Translations under genes and position numbers: made by a program
The notes under the pieces: generated by a model
Databases searched by the model: none
The model's input: only the letters and a program-made list of their open reading frames with translations
What the model was told of the DNA's origin: nothing
DNA from: Trinickia dinghuensis
Lineage (GTDB): Bacteria; Pseudomonadota; Gammaproteobacteria; Burkholderiales; Burkholderiaceae
Assembly: GCF_003367175.1 (NCBI RefSeq)
Contig: NZ_QRGA01000015.1
Span: 1-64,000, forward strand
Direction of reading: 5' to 3'
DNA length: 64,000 nt
Part shown: positions 18,139 to 27,169 of the stretch, in pieces
Numbering within the stretch: the stretch's first letter is position 1
Layout of the letters: every line of letters begins with the position of its first letter

Positions 18139-19683
18139 ATGCGTCGACTGAAAACGATGAAAACCCATCCGTTGCCGCGAATCGCGTCGACTCGTCAAGC
18201 GCGCCCCCACGCGAGGCTGCGCGCATGGCTCGCTCGCTGCATCGCAGCACTCCTCGCCCTCGCCGCCTGCGCGACAGCCGCGGATTCATCCCAAGTCGGC
18301 GAAGTTGCCGTTATCCCCGTCGTCGGGGCAATCGGCCCCGCAAGCGCGGACTTCATCACGCGCTCGCTGGCACGCGCCGCGCGGGACCAGGCCCAGTTGG
18401 CCGTCATCGAACTCGATACCCCGGGCGGGCTCGATACCTCGATGCGGCAAATCATCAAAGCCATCCTGGCCTCCCCCGTACCCGTCGCCGCGTTCATCGC
18501 ACCGGGCGGCGCGCGCGCCGCAAGCGCCGGTACCTATATCGTCTACGCCTGCCACGTCGCGGCGATGGCCCCAGGCACCAATCTCGGCGCAGCCACCCCG
18601 ATCCAACTCGGCGGCCCCGGCATCGCGCCGCCCGAACCGAAACCCGCAAGTGGACTCGACAAAGGCCCCGCCTCGGCGCCCGCAACCGATACCCAATCGA
18701 CCGAAACGCGCAAACAAATCCACGATGCCGCCGCCTATATCCGCGGCCTCGCCCAACTGCGTGGCCGCAACGCCGACTGGGCCGAGCGCGCCGTGCGCGA
18801 AGCCGTCAGCCTCTCCGCCAACGAAGCGCTCGCCCAACACGTGGTCGATCTGACGGCACGCGACTTGCCCGATCTGCTGACGAAACTCGACGGCCGGACC
18901 ATCGAAACCGCAAACGGCGCGCACAAGCTGGCGACCGCGCACGCCCGAATCGTGACGTTCGAACCGGACTGGCGCAGCCACGTCCTGGCCGTCGTGACGG
19001 ACCCGAACGTCGCGCTCATCCTCCTGACCATCGGCATGTACGGGCTCTTTTTCGAATTCGCCAATCCCGGCTTCGTCTTGCCCGGCGTCGCCGGCGTGAT
19101 CTGTCTATTGATCGGCCTCTTCGCGCTGCAACTGCTGCCGATCAGCTATACGGGCTTGGCACTGATCTTTCTCGGCATCGCCTTCCTCATCGCGGAGGCC
19201 TTCCTGCCCACGTTCGGCACGCTCGGCTTCGGCGGAATCGTCGCGTTCGCCGCCGGCGCGCTCATGCTGATCGATACCGACCAGCCCGGATACGGCATCC
19301 CGCTGTCGACGATCGCCGCCATTTCCGCCGCGGGCGCCGTGTTCGTCTTCTTCGTCTCGAGCTTCGCCTACCGCGCGCGCAAACGGCCCGTCGTCTCGGG
19401 CGGCGAAGCGCTCGTGGGCAGCATCGGCGAAATCATCGACGCCGCACTCGCGCCCGTGCGAAACGAGGCTGGCAACGCAGTGGGAAACGAACCGGGCAAC
19501 GCAGGACGCGACGAAGCGCAAGGCGCGAGCATCGGCTGGGCACGCGTGCACGGCGAGCGCTGGCGCGTGTGCGCCGCGGCACCGATTGCGGCCGGCGCTC
19601 GCGTGCGCGTCACGGGCCGGCACGGACTCACGCTCGACGTCGTTCAAGCGGAAGACCCCCAACAACGCGGAGTGTCCTCATGA
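18139..19683 (+). CDS. NfeD family membrane-bound serine protease
   Basis: 514 residues. A signal/anchor segment ends in a possible lipobox (LAAC, Cys44). A ClpP/crotonase-like protease domain follows, with catalytic Ser129 in AASAGTYI and the partner Lys in [12 protein letters not shown]. Four or so transmembrane helices lie at about 285-420, and a C-terminal OB-fold NfeD domain ends the protein. In archaea and bacteria such proteases cleave the C-terminal region of their stomatin partner. The stop overlaps the slipin start (ATGA), so the two are coupled. Confidence 0.9.
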   Translation: MRRLKTMKTHPLPRIASTRQARPHARLRAWLARCIAALLALAACATAADSSQVGEVAVIPVVGAIGPASADFITRSLARAARDQAQLAVIELDTPGGLDTSMRQIIKAILASPVPVAAFIAPGGARAASAGTYIVYACHVAAMAPGTNLGAATPIQLGGPGIAPPEPKPASGLDKGPASAPATDTQSTETRKQIHDAAAYIRGLAQLRGRNADWAERAVREAVSLSANEALAQHVVDLTARDLPDLLTKLDGRTIETANGAHKLATAHARIVTFEPDWRSHVLAVVTDPNVALILLTIGMYGLFFEFANPGFVLPGVAGVICLLIGLFALQLLPISYTGLALIFLGIAFLIAEAFLPTFGTLGFGGIVAFAAGALMLIDTDQPGYGIPLSTIAAISAAGAVFVFFVSSFAYRARKRPVVSGGEALVGSIGEIIDAALAPVRNEAGNAVGNEPGNAGRDEAQGASIGWARVHGERWRVCAAAPIAAGARVRVTGRHGLTLDVVQAEDPQQRGVSS

Positions 19684-20435
19684 TCGGTTTCACCTTCAGC
19701 TTCGGCACGATCATCATCCTGATCGTGGTCGTCATCATCGCTTCGTCGATCCGCATCTTTCGCGAATACGAACGCGGCGTCGTCTTCCTGCTCGGCCGTT
19801 TTTGGAAAGTGAAAGGCCCCGGCCTCGCGCTGATCATGCCGATCGTGCAGCAAGCGGTGCGCATCGATCTGCGCACGATCGTCTTCGACGTGCCGCCGCA
19901 GGACGTGATCACGCGCGACAACGTTTCGGTCAAGGTCAATGCCGTCGTGTACTTTCGCGTCGTCGATCCGGAAAAAGCCGTTATCCAAGTGGCCCGTTAC
20001 CTGGAGGCGACGAGCCAGCTTTCCCAAACCACGCTGCGCGCCGTGCTCGGCAAGCACGAACTCGACGCGCTGCTGGCCGAGCGCGAACAGCTGAACGCCG
20101 ACATCCAGAAAGTGCTCGACGCTCAAACGGATGCCTGGGGCATCAAGGTCTCGAACGTCGAGATCAAACATGTCGACATCAACGAGTCGATGATTCGCGC
20201 CATCGCCCGCCAAGCGGAAGCCGAGCGCGAGCGCCGCGCCAAAGTCATCCACGCCGACGGCGAGCTGCAAGCCTCGGAAAAGCTGCTGCAAGCGGCGCAA
20301 ACGCTCGCGCGGGAACCGCAAGCGATGCAATTGCGCTACCTGCAAACGCTGACGACGATCGCCGCCGACAAAAACTCCACCATCGTCTTTCCGATACCGA
20401 TCGAGCTGCTGGGCAACCTGCTCAACAAGCGCTGA
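19680..20435 (+). CDS. Slipin (SPFH/stomatin-like) membrane protein
   Basis: 251 residues. One N-terminal hydrophobic segment (residues 4-22) precedes an SPFH domain with [16 protein letters not shown] and [18 protein letters not shown], then a helical, coiled-coil-rich region and a short hydrophobic tail. It forms large oligomers on the membrane and is the standard partner of NfeD proteases. Start ATG at 19680 overlaps the NfeD stop by 4 bases. Confidence 0.92.
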   Translation: MIGFTFSFGTIIILIVVVIIASSIRIFREYERGVVFLLGRFWKVKGPGLALIMPIVQQAVRIDLRTIVFDVPPQDVITRDNVSVKVNAVVYFRVVDPEKAVIQVARYLEATSQLSQTTLRAVLGKHELDALLAEREQLNADIQKVLDAQTDAWGIKVSNVEIKHVDINESMIRAIARQAEAERERRAKVIHADGELQASEKLLQAAQTLAREPQAMQLRYLQTLTTIAADKNSTIVFPIPIELLGNLLNKR

Positions 20436-20572
20436 GCCGCCCGTGCCCGCCCGCTCCCGCGGCACGCGCCGTGCTGGCGTCGGCGCGGGGCCGCTATTAA
20501 ACTGTGCGGCTTGTCCGCGGATGGGCCCATGCGCAGTGGGCCGCCGCCGCAATCGCTAGGAGACACCCACTC

Positions 20573-21904
20573 ATGGAAGAACAAGTCAAGGCCCCGGCGT
20601 TCTGGGAATCGGCGCAACGCTATTTCGGCTTCGAAGAAGCCGGCACCAATCTGCGCACGGAAATATTGGCCGGCGTCACGACGTTTCTGACGATGGCCTA
20701 CATCATCTTCGTCAACCCCGCGATCCTCGGCGACGCAGGGATGCCGAAAGAAGCCGTGTTCGTCGCGACCTGCCTCGTGGCCGCCATCGCGACGCTGATC
20801 ATGGGCCTCTACGCGAACTACCCGATCGCCTGCGCACCGGGCATGGGACTGAACGCCTACTTCGCCTATACGGTCGTCAAAGGCATGGGCTTCACCTGGG
20901 AAGCCGCGCTCGGCGCCGTCTTCATTTCCGGCTGCTTGTTCTTGGTCGTCACGCTGTTCGGCGTGCGCGAGATGATCGTCAACGGCATCCCCCGTTCGAT
21001 CCGTGCCGCTATAACAGGCGGCATCGGGCTCTTTCTCGCCATCATTTCGCTGAAGACGGCCGGCGTCGTCGTCGGCAACTCCGCCACGCTCGTCACGCTC
21101 GGGGATCTGCGCAAGCCCGACGTCGCGCTCGCGACCATCGGCTTCTTCGCGATCGTGACGCTCGACCACCTGCGGGTGCGCGGCGCGATCCTGATCGGCA
21201 TTCTCGGCGTGACGGTGCTGTCGTTCTTCTTCGGCGGAAACCAATTTCACGGCGTCGTCTCGGCACCGCCCTCGATCGTTCCCACGCTGTTTCACCTCGA
21301 CATCCACGCCGCCCTCTCCACCGGCATCCTGAACGTCGTGCTCGTGTTCTTCCTCGTCGAACTGTTCGATGCCACCGGCACACTGATGGGCGTGGCCAAC
21401 CGCGCCGGGCTGCTCGTCGAAGGGAAGATGAACCGCTTGAACAAGGCGCTGCTCGCCGACAGCACCGCCATCGTCGCGGGCTCGTTGCTCGGCACGTCGT
21501 CCACGACGGCTTACATCGAAAGCGCGTCGGGCGTGCAAGCGGGCGGCCGCACGGGCGTGACGGCCATCACCGTGGCCGTGCTGTTTCTGGCGAGTCTGTT
21601 CATCGCGCCGCTGGCCGGCGTCGTACCTGCGTACGCCACGGCGCCCGCGCTGCTCTACGTTTCGTGCTTGATGCTGCGCGAACTGGCCGATCTGCCCTGG
21701 GACGACGCGACCGAAGTCGTGCCGGCCGTGCTGACCGCCCTGCTGATGCCGTTCACCTATTCGATCGCGAACGGCGTCGCGTTCGGGTTCATCACCTATG
21801 CCGGCCTCAAGCTGTTTACCGGGCGGGCGCGGCAAGTCAAGCCGATCGTCTGGATCATCGCCGCGATCTTTCTGTTCCGCTTCTTCTATCTAGGCGGGGG
21901 TTGA
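20573..21904 (+). CDS. NCS2 family purine permease (AzgA-like)
   Basis: 443 residues, about 12-14 transmembrane helices. The opening GFEEAGTNLRTEILAGVTTFLTMAY and the motif ATGTLMGVA are typical of AzgA/GhxP-type adenine, guanine and hypoxanthine permeases using proton symport. Start at 20573 has AGGAGA 9 bases upstream. It ends at a good intrinsic terminator (22002-22028). Its own promoter is expected in 20436-20572. Confidence 0.92.
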   Translation: MEEQVKAPAFWESAQRYFGFEEAGTNLRTEILAGVTTFLTMAYIIFVNPAILGDAGMPKEAVFVATCLVAAIATLIMGLYANYPIACAPGMGLNAYFAYTVVKGMGFTWEAALGAVFISGCLFLVVTLFGVREMIVNGIPRSIRAAITGGIGLFLAIISLKTAGVVVGNSATLVTLGDLRKPDVALATIGFFAIVTLDHLRVRGAILIGILGVTVLSFFFGGNQFHGVVSAPPSIVPTLFHLDIHAALSTGILNVVLVFFLVELFDATGTLMGVANRAGLLVEGKMNRLNKALLADSTAIVAGSLLGTSSTTAYIESASGVQAGGRTGVTAITVAVLFLASLFIAPLAGVVPAYATAPALLYVSCLMLRELADLPWDDATEVVPAVLTALLMPFTYSIANGVAFGFITYAGLKLFTGRARQVKPIVWIIAAIFLFRFFYLGGG

Positions 21905-21926
21905 GGCGTCGCGCGGCGTCCGCACA

Positions 21927-21991
21927 GATACGGGCGGATACGGGCGGATACGGACCGACACGGAAAAACACGGAAAGACGCGGAAAACCGC
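21927..21991. repeat. Degenerate 10-base tandem repeat
   Basis: GATACGGGCG-type units repeat at once, then grade into ACACGGAAAA-type units, in the 3' flank of the permease gene before its terminator. No known function. Confidence 0.55.
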
Positions 21992-22001
21992 GCGCAACCA
22001 C

Positions 22002-22028
22002 GCCGCCGCCCCAAAGCGGCGGCTTTTT
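22002..22028 (+). terminator. Intrinsic terminator of the purine permease gene
   Basis: Perfect 8-base GC stem GCCGCCGC (22002-22009) / GCGGCGGC (22016-22023), 6-base loop, then TTTTT. It is 98 bases past the permease stop and faces the convergent DUF1488 gene. Confidence 0.8.
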
Positions 22029-22058
22029 GTTGGCGCCGGTCGAACGTGAGAGAAAACC

Positions 22059-22349
22059 CTAAGCGCGAGTGTTCGCTTCGTAGAACCTGACGTAGCCGCT
22101 GCGCAGCGTCAGGCATTGGCCGCTCGTCTCCGCGAGCAGCCTGCGTGTCGCCGCTTCGATTCGCGGCCGATGCGCGTCGAACGCGCCGACCATGTCTTCA
22201 AGCCGCGGCGAAGCCGCGCCGAAATGATCCTCGAGCGCTTCGGCCGTGATGCTGCACCACATGAGCTCGCCGTTGACGAGCGCCGGAAACGCCACTTTCA
22301 GCTCGCGCCCCGAGTACTCGGGCGCTTCGTTGGGAAAACTGATCTGCAT
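22059..22349 (-). CDS. DUF1488 family protein
   Basis: 96 residues with the family pattern (YSGRELKVAFPALVNG and AEALEDHFGA). Function unknown; the family is common as single small genes in Proteobacteria. Soluble, no signal. Convergent with the permease gene. The stretch 22350-22664 upstream carries no gene and shows no clear feature beyond two weak inverted repeats near 22585 and 22615; it must hold the promoters of this gene and of the divergent ferredoxin. Confidence 0.8.
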   Translation of the reverse strand: MQISFPNEAPEYSGRELKVAFPALVNGELMWCSITAEALEDHFGAASPRLEDMVGAFDAHRPRIEAATRRLLAETSGQCLTLRSGYVRFYEANTRA

Positions 22350-22664
22350 AGGATTCGCCTTTGCCGTGACGAAAACACGCCGACAACCGCGCCAAGTGGG
22401 AGTGCTTCCTTCTTGCTGGAAGCGCGGGCTGACTGGCGAGAACGACGCCGTTCACGCCAATTTCGTTAACTTTAGGACGTTTGCGGCGGGGAGCAAGTTT
22501 TCCTTGTGAAATATGTCCCCAAAGACATTTAGTCCGACGAAACGGGTCTGGAATGCGGGCCGAAAATGGATAGGCGTCCGAACCCTTTTCCGGGACGCGT
22601 GCCGATTACCGTCGAAGGCGCCTAACGCCTGACGGCAACCAAGCAGATCGGGGACAATGCCATC

Positions 22665-22970
22665 ATGATTTCACCGCCCTCACGCCCGACCCCTACCGTT
22701 CGCGTCGAACCGCATGGGTACACGTTCGAGTCGCCCGGCTCCCTCACCTTGCTCGAGGCAGCGGCCGCCGCACGGGTGCGGCTGCCGCGATCGTGCCGCA
22801 ACGGCACCTGCCGCACCTGCTTGTGCAAACTCGTGGCAGGAGAAGTGCGTTACCGCATCGAGTGGCCCGGTCTCACTCGCGAGGAAAAGGCCGAGGGGCT
22901 CATCCTGCCATGCGTGGCCGTAGCCGAGACCGATCTTGTCTTGTGGGTACCGGACGCCGAGCCGCTCTGA
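22665..22970 (+). CDS. Plant-type [2Fe-2S] ferredoxin
   Basis: 101 residues with the cluster motif CRNGTCRTC (C-x4-C-x2-C) near residue 45 and the fourth Cys in ILPCVAV near 82. Small soluble electron carrier; partner unknown because no oxygenase or reductase is adjacent. It is convergent with the acetyltransferase gene of the phn island, 18 bases away. Confidence 0.88.
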   Translation: MISPPSRPTPTVRVEPHGYTFESPGSLTLLEAAAAARVRLPRSCRNGTCRTCLCKLVAGEVRYRIEWPGLTREEKAEGLILPCVAVAETDLVLWVPDAEPL

Positions 22971-22988
22971 ACTCGGCGGGCGGGCACC

Positions 22989-23645
22989 TCAAACGTCGTA
23001 TTTCTCGGCGAACGCTTCGGCGCCGAGCGCGCGGAAATCGGCCAGCGCCGCATCGATCCGCTCCTGGGGCCAGTCCCACCACGCGATTCGCTGGAGGCGC
23101 TCCGCCGTGCGTTCGTCCACACGCAAGCGCAGCACGCGCGCCGGCACGCCGACCACGATGGCAAACGGCGGCACGTCCTTCGTCACGACGGCCCCCGAGC
23201 CGACGGCCGCACCGTTGCCGATCTTCACGCCCGGCAGGACGATCGCGCCATGGCCGAGCCAGACGTCATGCCCGATCTCGACCTCATCCTGCGCACGCCA
23301 GCCGAAAATCTCCTGATCGTCGTCGAGCGACAGGCCGTAGGAACGCGAGCGATAGGTGAAATGGTGAAGCGTCGCGCGCCAGGTCGGGTGGTTGGGCGGA
23401 TTGATGCGCGCGCAAGTAGCGATGTTGACGAATTTGCCGATGCGCGCGTGCGCGATCTGGTTGTCGCCCATCGCGTAGCTGTAATCGCCGAACGTCGAGT
23501 TGGCAATGTGGCTACGCGGGCCCAGATACGTATAACGGCCCAAATCGCTCTTGCGGACAACCGCGGTCGGATCGATATCGGGCTGCTCCGTCAACGCTCG
23601 CCCGAGCGTCCACGGATCGACTCCGCCAATCTTCTCGATGTACAT
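22989..23645 (-). CDS. Hexapeptide acetyltransferase of the phosphonate cluster
   Basis: 218 residues with a left-handed beta-helix: hexapeptide repeats start near IGKFVNIATCARI and continue through IGHDVWLGHGAIVLPGVKIG. It belongs to the xenobiotic/chloramphenicol acetyltransferase-like branch often placed in phn operons, where it may acylate an aminoalkylphosphonate or related substrate before C-P cleavage, as PhnO does in E. coli. That role is inferred from family and context. Start at 23645 fits AGGA upstream. Last gene after phnE, 100 bases away. Confidence 0.82.
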   Translation of the reverse strand: MYIEKIGGVDPWTLGRALTEQPDIDPTAVVRKSDLGRYTYLGPRSHIANSTFGDYSYAMGDNQIAHARIGKFVNIATCARINPPNHPTWRATLHHFTYRSRSYGLSLDDDQEIFGWRAQDEVEIGHDVWLGHGAIVLPGVKIGNGAAVGSGAVVTKDVPPFAIVVGVPARVLRLRVDERTAERLQRIAWWDWPQERIDAALADFRALGAEAFAEKYDV

Positions 23646-23745
23646 GGATTTCCTGACTGACACTGATGCTTCGTACGAAGGACTTTCGCGCTCGGGCGAC
23701 GCTTAAGCGGCATTGACCGGTACTCGAGCGTTGCGCAAACCGTGC

Positions 23746-24549
23746 TCAAGCAACCAAGCGGCGAAGGTAGGCCGACATCCGTTCGGCGCAGGTAACGAGC
23801 ACGAACGTGACGATCAGCAGAAATGCGACCGTTTGATACTGGAACAAGTTCATCGCGGTCAGCAGGAAAAAGCCGATGCCGCCTGCGCCGACAAAGCCCA
23901 GCACCAGCGAGGAGCGCAGGTTTTCGTCGAAACGGTACAGCGCGATGCCGAGCAGCGACGGCAGCACCCCCGGCACGACCGCGTGCGCGAACACCTGCAG
24001 CCGGCTGGCGCCGGTCAGCGTCAACGCCTCGACGGGCCCCATGTCCATGTCTTCGATGACTTCGGCGAAGAGCCGCCCGAGCATGCCGATGGAATGGACA
24101 CCGAGCGCCAATGCACCGGGAAATGGGCCCAGGCCGACCGCCGTCACGAACAGCAGCGCCCAGACGAGATCGGGGACGGACCGCGTCAGGCTGATGACCC
24201 CGCGCGCCGCGTAGTAAAGCGGCTTGGCAGGCGTCATGTTTCTAGCAGCGAGAATCGAAAGCGGAAACGCGAGCAAGACGCCGACCACGGTACCGAAAAT
24301 CGCCAGATCGATCGTTTCCAGCACGGGCATCAGCGTCGGCTTGAACTGATCGAACGCGGGCGGCAGGGAGCGCGAGATGATGTCGGCCATGCCGTGCGCG
24401 CCCGTCACCAAATCCTGCGGCCGCGCCTGCACGACGACCCACGCCTGCGCGAACAGCGCCACGAGGACGAGCGCCGCGCCGATCATCATGAGTTGGCGGG
24501 CAAGCGGAGTGCGGCCTGCCACCGGCAGTTCGTTAGTCATACTAATCAT
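23746..24549 (-). CDS. phnE: Phosphonate ABC transporter permease
   Basis: 267 residues, inner-membrane permease of the PhnDCE phosphonate importer. About six helices; the EAA-type loop that docks on PhnC reads EALTLTGASRLQVFAHAVVPG. Its ATG overlaps the phnC stop by 4 bases, so it is coupled to phnC. The acetyltransferase gene follows in the same direction. Confidence 0.93.
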   Translation of the reverse strand: MISMTNELPVAGRTPLARQLMMIGAALVLVALFAQAWVVVQARPQDLVTGAHGMADIISRSLPPAFDQFKPTLMPVLETIDLAIFGTVVGVLLAFPLSILAARNMTPAKPLYYAARGVISLTRSVPDLVWALLFVTAVGLGPFPGALALGVHSIGMLGRLFAEVIEDMDMGPVEALTLTGASRLQVFAHAVVPGVLPSLLGIALYRFDENLRSSLVLGFVGAGGIGFFLLTAMNLFQYQTVAFLLIVTFVLVTCAERMSAYLRRLVA

Positions 24550-25400
24550 GCATCCGCCACGTAAAGATCCGCGATCTCGCGCTGGGAGACATCCGATGCC
24601 GGACGATCGAAGACGGTTTTACCGCGGCGCAACCCGACGAGCCGGTCCGCATAGCGTGTGGCGAGTTCGGGTTGATGCAGCACGCAAACCACGGCAAGCC
24701 CATCTTCGGTCGCCAAGCGGCGCAAGAGCCGCATGACTTCGTCGGCGGCTTCCGGATCGAGACTCGCCACGGGCTCGTCGGCCAGCAGCACTTGCGGCGC
24801 CTGAGCGAGCGCGCGAGCAACCGCGACACGCTGCGCCTGCCCGCCGGAGAGCGTCCCCGCGCGCTGGCCGGCCAATTCGGCAAGGCCAACCTCGGCAAGA
24901 TAGCCCAGCGCCGGATCGATTTCGTCGCGCGGCATGCGACCGAGCGTCGTGGCGAGGGTGCGATGCCGCCCAAGCGCGCCGCAGCAGACGTTGGCGAGCA
25001 CACTGCGGCGGCGCACGAGATTCGCGTGCTGCGAGATCAGTGCAAGCGGCATTCGCGCTTCGCGCATCGCCTTGCCCGACAGCGTAGTGAGATCGCGCCC
25101 CGCCACCTCGACGGTCCCGGTCGTCGGCCGGTTCAAGCCGACGACGCATTTCATGAACGTCGACTTGCCGCTGCCGTTGCTGCCGAGCACGACGACCATG
25201 TCGCCCGCCTCGACGGACAAATTCATGTCCTGGAGCGCGGTATGGCCGTTCGGGTAACGCATCGTCAGATTGCGCACGGCGAGCTTCACACCGGACGCGA
25301 GCGCGGCGCCGCGCGCCGCGTCCCGCGCCACGGCGCGATCATGCCGCAGGCTCTCCGGCTCGAACGCCGCGGCGCCCGAGGTTCCGAGGATCGTGTTCAC
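24546..25400 (-). CDS. phnC: Phosphonate ABC transporter ATP-binding protein
   Basis: 284 residues. Walker A is GSNGSGKST, the ABC signature LSGGQAQRVAVARAL, Walker B VLLADEP, and the switch His lies in CVLHQPE. An N-terminal extension of about 35 residues comes before the nucleotide-binding domain. Coupled by 4-base overlaps to phnD upstream and phnE downstream. Confidence 0.94.
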   Translation of the reverse strand: MNTILGTSGAAAFEPESLRHDRAVARDAARGAALASGVKLAVRNLTMRYPNGHTALQDMNLSVEAGDMVVVLGSNGSGKSTFMKCVVGLNRPTTGTVEVAGRDLTTLSGKAMREARMPLALISQHANLVRRRSVLANVCCGALGRHRTLATTLGRMPRDEIDPALGYLAEVGLAELAGQRAGTLSGGQAQRVAVARALAQAPQVLLADEPVASLDPEAADEVMRLLRRLATEDGLAVVCVLHQPELATRYADRLVGLRRGKTVFDRPASDVSQREIADLYVADA

Positions 25401-26296
25401 AGTTTTGCCAGGTCGACATGCAGCGTTTTGATCAAATCACGGATCTGGTCGTACGACGCGTCGGTTTGCGGCGTCGTCTTCAGCGCCGGGTTCTCGTTCG
25501 CCGCCAAGAACTTCTGATCGGCTTCCGGCAACTCGTGGAGATCGAGCGAGCTCAATACGTTCGCGAGACGCGTCTTGAACTCGGCCGGCAAATCGCCGCG
25601 CACGGCAAGCGGATCGAGCGGAATCGGCTGCGATTGCCAGAGCGTCACGAAAGCCTTCGGATCGAACTCGTTATGCAGCTTCGCGCTCGCGATTTCCTCG
25701 CTGTTCAGTTCGCCGGCCTGCACCTTGTGGTTGCGCAGCGCTTCGTAAGACGCAGTGTGGCTGCCCGCGTAGATCGCCTTGACGCCATGGTCGGGATCGA
25801 TGCTGTTCTTGCTCAGACCGTACGCCGGAAAGAGGTGCCCGGACGTCGAACTCGGATCGGAAAAGGCAAACGACTGGCCCTTGATGTCGGCGATCGTCTT
25901 CACGCCCGATCCCGGCCACGTGACGATCGACGCCGTGTAGGTAGCCGGTTTGCCGTCTTCGCCCGCGAACGTCGCGACGGCCTCCGCATGGGCAACCTGG
26001 TGAGCGAGCACATAGCCGAGCGGGCCGAACTCGCCGATCTCGAGCTTGTCGTTGCGCATGGCTTCGATTTCGGCGTTGTAGCTCGTTGCAACGAACAACT
26101 GGACCTTGCAGCCGAGCTTCTTGCCGATCAGATCCGCCAGGTCGTTGTACACGGGCAGCAACCGCTGAGCCGATTCGTACGGTTCGACGCCGAAGCGTAC
26201 GACGCCGTCGTTGGGGCAAGTCCCCTCGGCATGAGCCGCATGGGCAGCAAAACTCGCGACGAACGCGACGGCGGCGAAAACTTTGGATACCTTCAT
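25397..26296 (-). CDS. phnD: Phosphonate ABC transporter substrate-binding protein
   Basis: 299 residues. A Sec signal peptide (about residues 1-23, cleavage after AHA) precedes a type II periplasmic binding fold with FGVEPYESAQRLLPVYNDL and SGHLFPAYGL, as in PhnD/PtxB proteins. Captures phosphonates in the periplasm. First gene of phnDCE; a candidate PhnF operator lies about 167 bases upstream of its ATG. Confidence 0.94.
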   Translation of the reverse strand: MKVSKVFAAVAFVASFAAHAAHAEGTCPNDGVVRFGVEPYESAQRLLPVYNDLADLIGKKLGCKVQLFVATSYNAEIEAMRNDKLEIGEFGPLGYVLAHQVAHAEAVATFAGEDGKPATYTASIVTWPGSGVKTIADIKGQSFAFSDPSSTSGHLFPAYGLSKNSIDPDHGVKAIYAGSHTASYEALRNHKVQAGELNSEEIASAKLHNEFDPKAFVTLWQSQPIPLDPLAVRGDLPAEFKTRLANVLSSLDLHELPEADQKFLAANENPALKTTPQTDASYDQIRDLIKTLHVDLAKL

Positions 26297-26462
26297 ATCT
26301 TCCCTTTCCCCAAGTGGTTGCGCATCGAATGACCGTGGACAGCGCGGACAGGAAGCATCGGCGCTTCGTCAACTTCCGGGCATTGTGGAATGCGTAGATG
26401 ATGAATTTGTGAACGAGAAGCGCGTTTCTCGGCAATCGCGAATTACAGCCAGATATCCGGAC

Positions 26463-26476
26463 GTCTAGACGTCTAT
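26463..26476 (-). promoter_or_regulatory. Candidate PhnF operator upstream of phnD
   Basis: The minus strand reads ATAGACGTCTAGAC, identical over 14 bases to the site between phnF and phnG. It sits in the 327-base gap 26297-26623 between phnN and phnD that should hold the phnDCE promoter. Otherwise this gap holds the 9-base repeat block starting at 26519. Confidence 0.6.
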
Positions 26477-26518
26477 CGGCCCGGATGCGAAAGTCGATCG
26501 AAGGGAAAACAGAAGGGG

Positions 26519-26613
26519 GTTGCAGCGGAATGCGGTTGCAGCGGAATGCGGTTGCGGGCGTTGCGGGCGTTGCGGGTGCTCCGGGCGTTGCAGGTGCTCC
26601 GGGCGTTACGGGC
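26519..26613. repeat. Tandem repeats: 16-base x2 then 9-base x7
   Basis: GTTGCAGCGGAATGCG occurs twice (26519-26550), followed by seven 9-base units of the types GTTGCGGGC and GCTCCGGGC (26551-26613). On the plus strand one frame of the 9-base part reads Gly-X-Y triplets (AGVAGAPGVAGAPG). It ends about 10 bases before the phnN stop at 26624. Confidence 0.7.
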
Positions 26614-26623
26614 GCTACCGTGG

Positions 26624-27169
26624 TCAAGCGGACCTGAGCACCGCTAAGAGCGCATGGCCGGCTTCTTCGATCCCGCCCGAATTGTCGATCGTCTCCAACG
26701 CGACATCCGCGTCGAGCGCGAGCGGAACGCGGCGTGCAAGCCGCGCTTGTACTTCGTCGCGGGTTTCTCTTCCGCGCGCGGCAAGACGTGCGGCGAGCAC
26801 GTCCGGATGCGCGTCGATATGGACGGCCGTCAGCGCCGGATATCGCGAAGCCGCCTCTCCCAGATAGGCACGTGAGCCGTTGACGACGACGGTGAAGCCG
26901 CGCGCCATCCAGGCATCGATTTCGATGCCGATGCCATAGCGCATGCCGTGGCTCGACCATTGGAGCGCGAAAAGACCCAGCCCGGCGCGCGTCACGAACT
27001 CGTCTTGGCTCAGGCAAATGTGATTTTCCCCGCCGGCGCCGGGCGCGCGCGTGATATAGCGGTGAGCGAACAGCACGCGCGAGGTGCCGACGCGATTGCG
27101 CGCGAAGGCGAGCAACGTATCCTTGCCGACGCCCGACGGGCCCATGAAGTAGACGAGCCTGCCTTTCAT
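26624..27169 (-). CDS. phnN: Ribose 1,5-bisphosphokinase
   Basis: 181 residues. Phosphorylates ribose 1,5-bisphosphate to PRPP, the last step of ribose salvage in the C-P lyase pathway. The P-loop GPSGVGKDT is at residues 10-18, in a guanylate-kinase-like fold with RYITRAP. Its ATG overlaps the DUF1045 stop (ATGA). Start fits the conserved KGRLVYFMGPSG opening. Confidence 0.92.
   Translation of the reverse strand: MKGRLVYFMGPSGVGKDTLLAFARNRVGTSRVLFAHRYITRAPGAGGENHICLSQDEFVTRAGLGLFALQWSSHGMRYGIGIEIDAWMARGFTVVVNGSRAYLGEAASRYPALTAVHIDAHPDVLAARLAARGRETRDEVQARLARRVPLALDADVALETIDNSGGIEEAGHALLAVLRSA

Noticed and set aside
18099-19679. Long plus-strand open frame preceding the slipin in the same frame
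   Set aside because: The part before 19680 is a shadow of the nfeD gene in another frame. Only the slipin portion from 19680 is real.
20336-21835. 499-codon minus-strand ORF opposite the purine permease
   Set aside because: Composition rich in Arg, Gly, Asp and His, typical of antisense frames in high-GC DNA; the permease is certain.
21927-26613. CRISPR or REP-type array
   Set aside because: Repeats are short, direct, without spacers and differ between loci, so neither CRISPR nor REP elements.
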